32,824 nucleotides of DNA, from contig PBPM01000028.1 in the NCBI GenBank assembly GCA_002724635.1, positions 1 through 32,824 of the forward strand. The letters are read 5' to 3'. The position numbers were made by a program, and so were the translations under genes. This DNA comes from Rhodospirillaceae bacterium (GTDB lineage Bacteria > Pseudomonadota > Alphaproteobacteria > UBA6615). The notes beneath the pieces were generated by a model that ran no database searches, was not told the origin of the DNA, and saw nothing but the letters and a program-made list of their open reading frames with translations. Positions 9,322-16,785 of this stretch are shown here, piece after piece (positions within the stretch are counted from its first letter, which is position 1; each line of letters opens with the position of its first letter).

Positions 9322-10674
9322 TCAATCCGCGAGCGTCTTGCCACCCTCCGCAGTAAGAGGGGCGGGTGCCAGCTCAGCGAAGTGTGCATAGACGCTCTCG
9401 CGCAGGGCCTGGAATGCAGTCAGACGCTCGCCGCCGAGCTTTTCGCCGCTGGGCAGCTTCAGCCCCAGCGGGTTGATTTGTTTGCCGTGACGGTGAATCT
9501 CATAGTGTAGATGCGGTCCGGTGGATCGCCCGGTAGAGCCGACATAGCCGATCACTTGGCCCTGTCGCACCCGCTTGCCCTGCCGAACACCGCGTGCATA
9601 GCCGTTCAGATGCGCATATGCGGTGGAGTAGGTGCCGTTGTGCCGAATGCGGATGTACTTGCCGTAGCCGCCATTCGTATGCGCTACCTCGACGGTGCCG
9701 TCGCCGGCGGCATAGATTGGCGTGCCAGTGGGGGCCGCGAAGTCAACACCGGCATGAAGGCGCGTGTAGCCTAGGATCGGATGCTTGCGCTTGCCGAAGC
9801 GTGACGACAGGCGGGCGCCGTCGAGCGGGGTCTTCATCAGCGCTTTGCGGACGCTTTCACCCTTCTCGTTGAAATAGTCGATCGTGCCCTTCGAGGTCTC
9901 GAACCGGTAGAGCGGCAACTGGGAGCCACGCATGGTGAGCTTGGCATAGTGGATGTCGCCATTGTTGACGACCACATCGTCCTCGTTGCGCTGGCGCTCG
10001 AACATGATCTCGAAGGCATCGCCGTTCCAGATGTCGCGCTGGAAGTCGACATCGAAACTGTAGATGCGGATAAGTTCGGTCAGCACCGAGATTGGAATAC
10101 CGGCGTCGCGTCCGTTCACGAACAGGCTTGAATCGATCGATCCGGTCGCTCGTACGAATTCCGTTATCAGTGGCAGTTCGACCTCTCGCGCGGTGAAGGC
10201 GGCGTCCGGTGTACGTGTAACTTCGACCTCGCGGTCATAGGTTTTTGGCAACTGCAGTGAAGAGAGCTGGTAGTCGACCGGTTCCGAGCCGGTGATGGGG
10301 GTGGTCGTATCGACCGGCCCGAGAGTGATTTGTAGCTTATCGCCGACGCGCAGATCGCGGCGCGGGTCGTAAACGCCTTCCAACGACTGGATGGCCTTAT
10401 GTGCATCGGCGCGTTCGGCGCCCGCCTTGATCAGGACTTCCATCAGCTTGTCGCCGTTCTCGATCTCGACCGTTCGCACCTGCGGGGTTGGATACTCAGG
10501 CTCGCGAACTCGCGTGGGGATGGCTTGCGGCTTGGCTGCCGTGGCGGACGCTGCAACTTGGGGTTGGGTGTCCGTGCCTACCAGCAATCCGGCCATGAAG
10601 GCGACCACTGGAAGCGCGACCACCACCGCGGCGATCGCGAACAGGGCCGGTTTCTTGCGCACATCGAACCGCAA
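9322..10674 (-). CDS. M23 family metallopeptidase (envelope murein hydrolase-like)
   Basis: This is a probable inner-membrane-anchored periplasmic peptidase of the LytM/M23 family, acting on peptidoglycan cross-links or activating amidases. The 450 residues comprise a basic start, one membrane segment at about 11-31, a linker, a LysM/OapA-like region (VEIENGDKLMEVLIKAGA to LRVGDKLQITLG), a middle domain and the C-terminal M23 domain. Zinc ligands are visible: H307 and D311 in HAGVD, and HLH at 388-390. The start is a TTG, chosen because GGAGG lies 9 bases upstream; the next candidate, a GTG at 10662, has no well-placed ribosome site. It faces clpB tail to tail and lies behind the MATE gene on its own strand. 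Confidence 0.9.
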   Translation of the reverse strand: MRFDVRKKPALFAIAAVVVALPVVAFMAGLLVGTDTQPQVAASATAAKPQAIPTRVREPEYPTPQVRTVEIENGDKLMEVLIKAGAERADAHKAIQSLEGVYDPRRDLRVGDKLQITLGPVDTTTPITGSEPVDYQLSSLQLPKTYDREVEVTRTPDAAFTAREVELPLITEFVRATGSIDSSLFVNGRDAGIPISVLTELIRIYSFDVDFQRDIWNGDAFEIMFERQRNEDDVVVNNGDIHYAKLTMRGSQLPLYRFETSKGTIDYFNEKGESVRKALMKTPLDGARLSSRFGKRKHPILGYTRLHAGVDFAAPTGTPIYAAGDGTVEVAHTNGGYGKYIRIRHNGTYSTAYAHLNGYARGVRQGKRVRQGQVIGYVGSTGRSTGPHLHYEIHRHGKQINPLGLKLPSGEKLGGERLTAFQALRESVYAHFAELAPAPLTAEGGKTLAD

Positions 10675-10740
10675 CCGCCTAATCCTCCACCCGAATCAAA
10701 TGCCGGCGGTTCAAAGGACCGAAACGCCGACACGTTTGCA

Positions 10741-10769
10741 AGATGGCCAACCGCCGCGCTTTGTGTCAA
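10741..10769 (-). promoter_or_regulatory. Possible promoter of the M23 peptidase gene
   Basis: On the minus strand a perfect TTGACA (10769-10764) is followed after 17 bases by CCATCT (10746-10741). The -35 and spacing are ideal, while the -10 is a poor match to TATAAT. It lies about 67 bases upstream of the TTG start. Weak call. Confidence 0.3.
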
Positions 10770-10823
10770 TAATCTATTGGCTCGATTAGATAAATTTTTC
10801 CTAGTAAAATCATAGCGTTGTTC

Positions 10824-12152
10824 CTATTTCGCCATCATTCGCTCCACCCGCGGGTAAAACACCGCGAGGGTTACCGCGCGAAAAAGCATGAACAGCATCA
10901 CCGACGCCCAGAGGCCGTGATTGCCTAGGAAAGACGGCAAGGTAAAGATCGCGACGGTGTAGAGCGCGACCGACACTACCATTGCGTTGCGCATCTCTGC
11001 TGAGCGCGTGGCCCCAATGAAAATGCCGTCCAGCTGATAAGACCAGACCGATACGAGCGGCGACAGCGCCATCCAGGGCAGGAATTCCCCTGCGAAGTTG
11101 AGCAACGTGGGGATGTCAGTAAGGAGGCCCAGAAGTGAAGGACCGAACAGGCTATAGACTAGCGAGTAGCCTACCGCCACGCAGCTGGCCATGAGCGTGG
11201 CGGCAGCGACCACGCTGCGCAGCAGACGCCGGTTGCGTGCGCCCACGGCCTCGCCGACCAGCGCCGATGTGGCATGTGCGAAGCCGTCAAGGCCGTGGGA
11301 TAGGAAGGACTGGAAATTCATCAATAGCGCGTTCGCGGCAAGGACGTTGGTGCCGAGGCGGGCGCCGGACCAGGTCAGGAGTGACCAGGCGAAGATCATT
11401 GTCAGGGTGCGTATGAAGATGTCGCGGCTGACCCGTAACAGGCTGCCGAGGGCCGCGAGGTCGAAGATGCTGGCGCACTGCCAAGCACCCTCGATCCGGC
11501 GCAGCCGCATTGCGATCAGCAGCAGGCCGAGCGCGACACCTGTGTATTGCGCCAAAGCCGTCGCCAGTGCGACACCCTCGATACCCCAGCCGAGCTCGAC
11601 GACAAACCAGATGTCAAGCGCCGCGTTCAGGCCGTTGATGACGATCTGGATCAGAAGGGCTGCGCGGGCGAACTGCATGCCCAGCATCCAGCCCAGGATC
11701 GCATAGTTGGCGAGCGTAGCGGGGGCTCCCCAGATGCGCGTGTCGAAGTAAATCTCGGCGAGGCGTTCGACATCGGCGGCCCCTTCGACAATTGCGAGCG
11801 CCCCCGCGCGCAGCGGATGCTGCGCGACGACCAGCACCAGCGCGGCGGCCAATCCGATGAGCAATGCGCGGGCCAGCACGGCGCGAATCTCGATGCCGTC
11901 GTCGCGGCCATGGGCCTGGGCGACGAAGCCGGTGGTGCCCATGCGCAGGAAGCCGAAGCCCCAGTAGAGGAACGCAAAGATCATCGAGCCAACGGCAACG
12001 CCTCCGACATAGGTAGGGTCGGGCAGATGGCCCATCACCGCTGTATCGACGGCGCCAAGCATAGGAACAGTCAGATTTGACAGGATGGTTGGCCAGGAGA
12101 GCTGCCAGATACGCCCGTAGGGCGCATCGCGTAGAGGCCCAGAGGCGTTCAT
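10824..12152 (-). CDS. MATE family efflux transporter (DinF-like)
   Basis: This is a multidrug and toxic-compound extrusion carrier in the inner membrane, normally an H+ or Na+ antiporter for small organic molecules. The 442-residue, strongly hydrophobic protein fits the 12-helix MATE plan in two halves. It starts with WQLSWPTILSNLTVPMLGAVDTA, and the FGFLRMGTTGFVAQAHG stretch is typical of the DinF branch. It starts 9 bases after the gamma-glutamyltransferase-like gene ends on the same strand, with AGG 8 bases before its ATG, so the two probably form one transcript. The substrate cannot be read from the sequence; a link to gamma-glutamyl or amino-acid compounds would be inference from the neighbour only. 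Confidence 0.9.
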   Translation of the reverse strand: MNASGPLRDAPYGRIWQLSWPTILSNLTVPMLGAVDTAVMGHLPDPTYVGGVAVGSMIFAFLYWGFGFLRMGTTGFVAQAHGRDDGIEIRAVLARALLIGLAAALVLVVAQHPLRAGALAIVEGAADVERLAEIYFDTRIWGAPATLANYAILGWMLGMQFARAALLIQIVINGLNAALDIWFVVELGWGIEGVALATALAQYTGVALGLLLIAMRLRRIEGAWQCASIFDLAALGSLLRVSRDIFIRTLTMIFAWSLLTWSGARLGTNVLAANALLMNFQSFLSHGLDGFAHATSALVGEAVGARNRRLLRSVVAAATLMASCVAVGYSLVYSLFGPSLLGLLTDIPTLLNFAGEFLPWMALSPLVSVWSYQLDGIFIGATRSAEMRNAMVVSVALYTVAIFTLPSFLGNHGLWASVMLFMLFRAVTLAVFYPRVERMMAK

Positions 12153-12161
12153 AGTGACGAC

Positions 12162-13982
12162 CTAGCGGCCGACGGCATAGGCTTCTTGGAAGCGGGGATG
12201 CGCCGCGCTTTTCAGGAACCAGCCTTGCGCGCCCTGTGCGCGGCCCACCGCCGTCATGCGGCCCAACGCCCAGTCACCGACCACGGTCATACGGTGGCCG
12301 CGTTCGCGCATGGCCGCGATGACGTCTTTGGCATAGCGCCCCTCCGCCTTGACTTCACCTGGCTGGAAGGTGCGCGGATAGAAGCTCGAGGGGAGATGGT
12401 CCGTGTGGAAGTTGGGCGCGTCGATTGCGGCCTGCAGGTCGTAACCGTGGTGGATGTGGCGCAGGAACATGGACAGCGCCCACTGGTCCTGAGCGTCGCC
12501 GCCGGGCGTACCGAAGGCGAGCGCCGGCTGGCCGTCGTGCAGGGCCATTGTCGGGCTGAGGGTTGTGCGCGGGCGGATGCCGGGCTTTAGGGTGGTAGGG
12601 AAACCCTCCTGCAGCCAAAACATCTGCGCCCGGGTGCCGAGACAGAATCCGAGCGACGGAATGGTCGGCGAGGACTGCAACCAACCGCCAGATGGCATGC
12701 AGGCGACCATGTTTCCCTCGGCATCAGCGGTGTCACAATGGACGGTGTCGCCATTCGCGCTACTGGGTTTGGCATCGGGTTCGCCGACCTCGGCGCGTGC
12801 CGCGTTGGGCTCGCCTGCACCCGGTGCGGTGTCGGCGGCGTGGAGATCGAAGATCGTAAATTCCGCGAGCGACGGGATGCGGTCGTCCGGGGCGCCGGGT
12901 TGGAACTCGAGTGAGGCTTCGTCGCCTACCATTGCGCGACGCGCATCGTTATAGGCGTCGGACAGAAGCGTTTCGAGTGGTACGTCGTTGACTGTTGGAT
13001 CGCCATACCAAGCCTCGCGGTCGGCCAGCGCCAGCTTCGCACACTCGACCTGGGTGTGCATGAAGTCCGGACCCAGCGGGTCCATCGACTCGATTTCGAA
13101 GCCCTTGAGTAGGGCCAGCTGCTGCAGAAACACGGGCCCCTGGCTCCACGCGCCGGGCTTGCAGATGGTGTAGCCGGCATAGTCGTAGTTTGCCGGCTCT
13201 TCGATCGTCGCCCGCCAGTTTGCCATGTCCTCGCCGGTCAGGAGGCCGCCATGAACTTCACCGGACGAATCTAGCCATTCGGTGGTGCGGCAGAAATTAT
13301 CAATTTCTTCGGCAATGAAGCCCTCGTAAAAGACGCGCCGCGCTGCCTCTATCGTGTTTTCCCGGTTTCCGCCGATCGCCTCTGCCTCATCGAGCAGCCG
13401 CTTATAGGTCGCGCCGATCACAGGGGTGCGGTGCATAGTGCCGATCGCGGGGGCCGCGCCGTCGACCAGCCAGGTCTCGGCCGACGTGGGCCAGGCCTTT
13501 TGGAAGAGCTCTTCCACCCCGCCGATGATCGTGTTCATCATCGGCACCACCGTATAACCGTCGCGGGCATAGGCAATGGCCGGTTCGATCACGTCGCGCA
13601 GGGACAGGCGACTATAGTCGCGCAGCATCAGCATCCAGGCGCCGAATGCACCGGGTACGCAGGGCGCGAGGAGACCGGTACCGGGCACTAGTTTGAGGCC
13701 GAGCCTGCGATAGGCCTCGATCGTCGCCGCAGCCGGCGAAACACCCTGACCGCAAATCACCTCAACCTTGCCGGTGCGCGCGTCGTGCAGGACGATCGGC
13801 AGATCGCCCCCGGGGCCGTTCTGATAGGGATGCACGATTTGCAGCGCGAGCCCGGTGGCGACGGCGGCGTCGAAGGCGTTGCCACCAATTTCGAACATGC
13901 GCCAGCCAGCCATCGTCGCTAGATAATGGGTCGAGGCGACCATGCCGTGGGTGCCACGGATTTCCGGTCGTGTGGTAAACAT
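12162..13982 (-). CDS. Gamma-glutamyltransferase family protein
   Basis: This is an N-terminal nucleophile hydrolase of the gamma-glutamyltranspeptidase family, which cleaves gamma-glutamyl bonds after self-processing into two subunits. Visible are GMVASTHYLATMAGWRMFE and GGNAFDAAVATGLAL at the start, GPGGDLPIVLHD, and the likely processing site with nucleophile threonine near residue 412 in GDTVHCDTADAEGNMVA. A PSGGWLQSSPTIPSLGF stretch stands where classic enzymes have their TIN and GSG elements. I see no clear signal peptide, so a cytoplasmic place is possible. The frame is open to 14075, but the ATG at 13982 starts the conserved region and leaves 606 residues. It diverges from dgcN across about 106 bases and heads a pair with the MATE gene. 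The exact substrate is unknown. Confidence 0.85.
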   Translation of the reverse strand: MFTTRPEIRGTHGMVASTHYLATMAGWRMFEIGGNAFDAAVATGLALQIVHPYQNGPGGDLPIVLHDARTGKVEVICGQGVSPAAATIEAYRRLGLKLVPGTGLLAPCVPGAFGAWMLMLRDYSRLSLRDVIEPAIAYARDGYTVVPMMNTIIGGVEELFQKAWPTSAETWLVDGAAPAIGTMHRTPVIGATYKRLLDEAEAIGGNRENTIEAARRVFYEGFIAEEIDNFCRTTEWLDSSGEVHGGLLTGEDMANWRATIEEPANYDYAGYTICKPGAWSQGPVFLQQLALLKGFEIESMDPLGPDFMHTQVECAKLALADREAWYGDPTVNDVPLETLLSDAYNDARRAMVGDEASLEFQPGAPDDRIPSLAEFTIFDLHAADTAPGAGEPNAARAEVGEPDAKPSSANGDTVHCDTADAEGNMVACMPSGGWLQSSPTIPSLGFCLGTRAQMFWLQEGFPTTLKPGIRPRTTLSPTMALHDGQPALAFGTPGGDAQDQWALSMFLRHIHHGYDLQAAIDAPNFHTDHLPSSFYPRTFQPGEVKAEGRYAKDVIAAMRERGHRMTVVGDWALGRMTAVGRAQGAQGWFLKSAAHPRFQEAYAVGR

Positions 13983-14075
13983 GGGCAGGGCGTCTCCGCG
14001 CGGGTTGAGTGCGGACCATAACGTCCTGTCAGCGGGCACAGCAACCGTGCCTGAATTTGAGCTCTGGCAGCCCAC

Positions 14076-14082
14076 GGGGAGG
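14076..14082 (+). promoter_or_regulatory. Shine-Dalgarno site deciding the TTG start of dgcN
   Basis: GGGGAGG at 14076-14082 lies 6 bases before the TTG at 14089. No in-frame ATG upstream has a comparable site, and the reading frame upstream of 14089 runs antisense into the start of the gamma-glutamyltransferase-like gene. Confidence 0.7.
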
Positions 14083-14088
14083 CGGAAA

Positions 14089-15096
14089 TTGCAGATTGAA
14101 CACCCTTATCTGATGTTCTTGGGCGACGCGGCGGATCAGCTTGCCGCGAAGACAGCCCAAGGAATCGTCCACTGGCGCCGCGACTGGTGCGTCGGCCAGT
14201 TGCGGCTGGACGATTGCAATGCGAACCTCGGCCTGCCCGAGATGACTATCGCCGAGGCCGCTGCCGCGGGTGTGCGGACGCTCGTCATCGGCGTCGCAAA
14301 TCGTGGTGGCGTTATCTCCGAGAGCTGGATCGAGACCATTCTCGCCGCGATAGGGGCGGGGATGGACGTGGCCTCGGGCCTGCATGCGCGTATCACGGAC
14401 ATTCCGGGGGTCGCTGACGCCGCAGCGGCGAATGGTGGACAGCTTTTCGATGTGCGCCATCCGACCGAGACTTTTGAGGTGGGCTCGGGTGTACGGCGGC
14501 CGGGCAAGCGTCTGCTTGCCGTGGGCACGGACTGCTCGGTAGGCAAAATGTACACGGCTCTAGCTATCGACGCGGAATTGACGGGGCGGGGCGTCGACTG
14601 CGACTTCCGTGCAACGGGGCAGACCGGCATCTTCATCGCAGGGTCCGGTGTGTCCGTGGATGCTGTTGTTTCGGATTTCATCTCCGGTGCGACCGAATGG
14701 CTGGCTCCGGCCAATGCGCCCGATCACTGGGACTTGGTCGAGGGGCAGGGCTCGCTGTTCCATCCTTCCTATGCCGGGGTAACCATGGGGTTGGTCCACG
14801 GTGCCCAGCCCGACGCGCTGGTGCTGTGCCACGAACCCACCCGAACCCATATGCGTGGCCTGCCACATCAGGCCTTGCCTGAGGTCAGCGCCTGCATCGA
14901 GGGACATCTGGCCGCGGCGCGGCTGACCAACCCGGACGCGCGATGCGTGGGTATCGCTGTGAACACGTCGGGTATGGACGGCGACGATACGCGCGTCGCC
15001 CTACTTGGTGAACTCTCGGATCGCTTCGCGATGCCGGCGCTCGACCCGGTTCGTGAAGGTGTCGGAGCGATCGCGGACGCTCTGGAGCGTATCTAG
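14089..15096 (+). CDS. dgcN: D-glutamate N-acetyltransferase DgcN (DUF1611 family)
   Basis: DUF1611 proteins named DgcN acetylate D-glutamate to N-acetyl-D-glutamate, the first step of a D-glutamate breakdown route described in marine bacteria. The protein opens with HPYLMFLGDAADQLAAKTA, a strong family signature. It has a P-loop GTDCSVGK at residues 146-153, ATGQTGIFIAG, VEGQGSLFHPSYAGVTMGL and CHEPTRTHMRGLP. I start it at the TTG at 14089 (335 residues) on the strength of the GGGGAGG upstream, although the frame is open from 13942. The dgcA gene follows after 3 bases, so they form an operon. It diverges from the gamma-glutamyltransferase-like gene and may share a regulatory region with it. 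The function rests on family and neighbour. Confidence 0.87.
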   Translation: MQIEHPYLMFLGDAADQLAAKTAQGIVHWRRDWCVGQLRLDDCNANLGLPEMTIAEAAAAGVRTLVIGVANRGGVISESWIETILAAIGAGMDVASGLHARITDIPGVADAAAANGGQLFDVRHPTETFEVGSGVRRPGKRLLAVGTDCSVGKMYTALAIDAELTGRGVDCDFRATGQTGIFIAGSGVSVDAVVSDFISGATEWLAPANAPDHWDLVEGQGSLFHPSYAGVTMGLVHGAQPDALVLCHEPTRTHMRGLPHQALPEVSACIEGHLAAARLTNPDARCVGIAVNTSGMDGDDTRVALLGELSDRFAMPALDPVREGVGAIADALERI

Positions 15097-15099
15097 CCC

Positions 15100-16080
15100 A
15101 TGGCTGAACTCGGCGTGCAGATCGAGACCTTCCCGCTCAGGCATCACTTCACCATCTCACGTGGCAGGAAGACCGAAACGGTCGTTGTGTTGGCGACGCT
15201 GCGAGACGGCGAGATCGTTGGTCGCGGGGAATGCTGCCCGAATACGCGCTATGACGAGACGCCCGAAGATGTGGCGGCGGATATTCGCGCCATGGCGCCT
15301 GCACTGCGCGATGGTCTAACGCGCGATGCGTTACAGGACGTGATGCCGCCGGGTGCCGCGCGGAACGCGCTCGACTGCGCGCTTTGGGATTTTGAGGCGC
15401 ATGCGTTCGGAGTCCCGGCCTGGGCCCTAGCCGGTTTGAATGAACCATTTCTGGTTGAGACTGCCTTCACCCTGAGCGCCGATGACCCGGCCGAGATGGC
15501 GGCTGCGGCTGCGGCAAACGCGACGCGCCCCTTGTTGAAACTGAAGCTCACGGGCACGAATGATCTTGACCGGGTGAGCGCTGTTCGCGCGATAGCGCCC
15601 GAAACCCGCTTGATCGTCGATGCCAACGAGGCATGGTCGGCCACGGCCTATGAGGCCATGGTGCCGACATTCGTAAAGCTGGGCGTGGAACTAATCGAAC
15701 AGCCGTTTCCGGCCGGTGACGACGACGCGCTCGGCGATCTGGCGCGCCCCATTCCGGTTTGCGCGGACGAGGCGTTTCGTGATTGCGACAGCCTCGCCGG
15801 ACTGGCGGGAAAATATGATCTCGTGAATATCAAGCTCGACAAGACGGGCGGGCTGACGGCTGCCCTGCAGGCGGCTCGGGGCGCACGTGCGGCCGGTTTC
15901 GGCGTCATGGTTGGCTGTATGGTGGGGACTAGTTTGGCCATGGCACCCGCCCTTCTGGTGGCGCAGGCGGCGGCGTTTGTCGACCTCGATGGGCCGTTGT
16001 TGCTGGCGCGCGATCGCACGCCCGGGCTCGTCGTTGACGGGAGCCGTTTGTCTCTCCCATGTTCAGGGCTATGGGGCTGA
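15100..16080 (+). CDS. dgcA: N-acetyl-D-glutamate racemase DgcA (enolase superfamily)
   Basis: This enolase-superfamily enzyme is related to L-Ala-D/L-Glu epimerases. As the partner of DgcN it is expected to convert N-acetyl-D-glutamate to N-acetyl-L-glutamate. The 326 residues show the two-base catalytic layout: KLK at 147-149, metal ligands D174 (IVDANEAW), E200 (LIEQPF) and D223 (CADEA), and the second lysine K245 in NIKLDKTGG. The VGCMVGTSLAMAPA loop is also typical. Start ATG 15100, 3 bases after the dgcN stop. If the partner gene is set aside, dipeptide epimerase is the alternative reading. A deacylase is needed to finish the route to L-glutamate; see the N-formylglutamate amidohydrolase at 16786-17670. 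Confidence 0.87.
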   Translation: MAELGVQIETFPLRHHFTISRGRKTETVVVLATLRDGEIVGRGECCPNTRYDETPEDVAADIRAMAPALRDGLTRDALQDVMPPGAARNALDCALWDFEAHAFGVPAWALAGLNEPFLVETAFTLSADDPAEMAAAAAANATRPLLKLKLTGTNDLDRVSAVRAIAPETRLIVDANEAWSATAYEAMVPTFVKLGVELIEQPFPAGDDDALGDLARPIPVCADEAFRDCDSLAGLAGKYDLVNIKLDKTGGLTAALQAARGARAAGFGVMVGCMVGTSLAMAPALLVAQAAAFVDLDGPLLLARDRTPGLVVDGSRLSLPCSGLWG

Positions 16081-16344
16081 CCGCCGAGGTCGCTCTGGTC
16101 TGGAGCGTCTAGGCGGTCCTATGCCAGATGTATAAACATTTCGATGCGGCGGAGGCACTAGACTCGGGTTTCGAGGAGCATTGGCGGTAAATATTGATCG
16201 GCAAGGCCCGCATATCATCGCAATGGTCGAACCAATCGATGTAAAATGGTGCAATGCGATAAAATTCGTGAAATTATCTTTCAATCGCCTACTTCTAGAG
16301 AAAAATATTCTATTAATTACTGCTGGGTATGCTGAAGCGACTTG

Positions 16345-16436
16345 TTATTGCATGTGCGAAAAGGTAACTCTGCTTGGCGCTGTAGAGCGTTTCCTCCCTA
16401 TGACTTCGGGCCGTGGTTTCCACGGCCCTTTTTTTG
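16345..16436 (+). ncRNA. Candidate small RNA or 3'-UTR-derived RNA with a CCTCCC motif
   Basis: The 413-base gap between dgcA and the GNAT remnant is unusually AT-rich from about 16190 to 16340 and contains no convincing gene. Its right part has TTTCCTCCCT at 16390-16399, an anti-Shine-Dalgarno-like single-stranded motif, just before a strong Rho-independent terminator. Unpaired CCUCC motifs are the target-binding element of several alphaproteobacterial small RNAs. A possible promoter is TTGTTA about 17 bases before TAACTC, with a poor -10. The 5' end is a guess. The alternative is the processed 3' end of the dgcNA transcript. Small open frames here look accidental. Confidence 0.35.
16408..16435 (+). 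terminator. Strong Rho-independent terminator
   Basis: A perfect 9-bp stem GGGCCGTGG (16408-16416) and CCACGGCCC (16420-16428) closes a TTT loop and is followed by seven T. It points to the plus strand and would end the dgcNA transcript or a small RNA. Confidence 0.9.
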
Positions 16437-16493
16437 TTAGTTTTAAAGCGCGGTGAACGCCGAGTTTTAATCGTCCGGCATGGTCTCGGCTCC

Positions 16494-16771
16494 CTAGCTC
16501 AGGGCGCGTTGCATGAGTACGCTGTCGATCTGACGGCCGATCTGAAACCGACCGCCAGCAGCGTCCTGACCATTTAGAAGCCCAGATGCGCGTGCAGGCT
16601 GTACGCTTCAATTACTTTCATTCGCCGGGCCATTTTCGGCGCGTCGGAAGGTGCTTCCTCAAACGAGGCGAGACCGGTGAGCACGCGGGCGGCATAGATG
16701 TCTTGGATCGCCATTGCGTCGTTGGCTGATGCATCGCGTAGGGTGAATGCACAGGTTGAGACGAGGGTCAT
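16494..16771 (-). pseudogene. Broken GNAT acetyltransferase (phosphinothricin acetyltransferase-like)
   Basis: The minus strand starts like an intact GNAT enzyme of the pat/bar family: FTLRDASANDAMAIQDIYAA, VLTGLASFEE and MARRMKVIEA. It then jumps directly to the family C-terminus, YSLHAHLGF, with roughly 85 central residues (the acetyl-CoA site) missing. A TAA follows at 16574-16576. The tail continues as MVRTLLAVGF and, after a one-base frame change, QIGRQIDSVLMQRALS with a natural TAG at 16494-16496. The three lesions are thus an internal deletion, a nonsense codon and a frameshift. It lies 14 bases downstream of the N-formylglutamate amidohydrolase gene on the same strand and was probably once its operon partner. 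Confidence 0.8.
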
Positions 16772-16785
16772 CGCTCGGATGCACG

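Noticed and set aside
8844-9389. Minus-strand open frame of 181 codons between clpB and the M23 gene.
   Set aside because: It overlaps both flanking genes, shows no recognisable family, and the plus-strand anti-sigma remnant explains the sequence.
16181-16456. Plus-strand open frame of 91 codons in the AT-rich gap.
   Set aside because: It starts with TTG without a ribosome site and runs through the terminator stem, so it is not a plausible gene.
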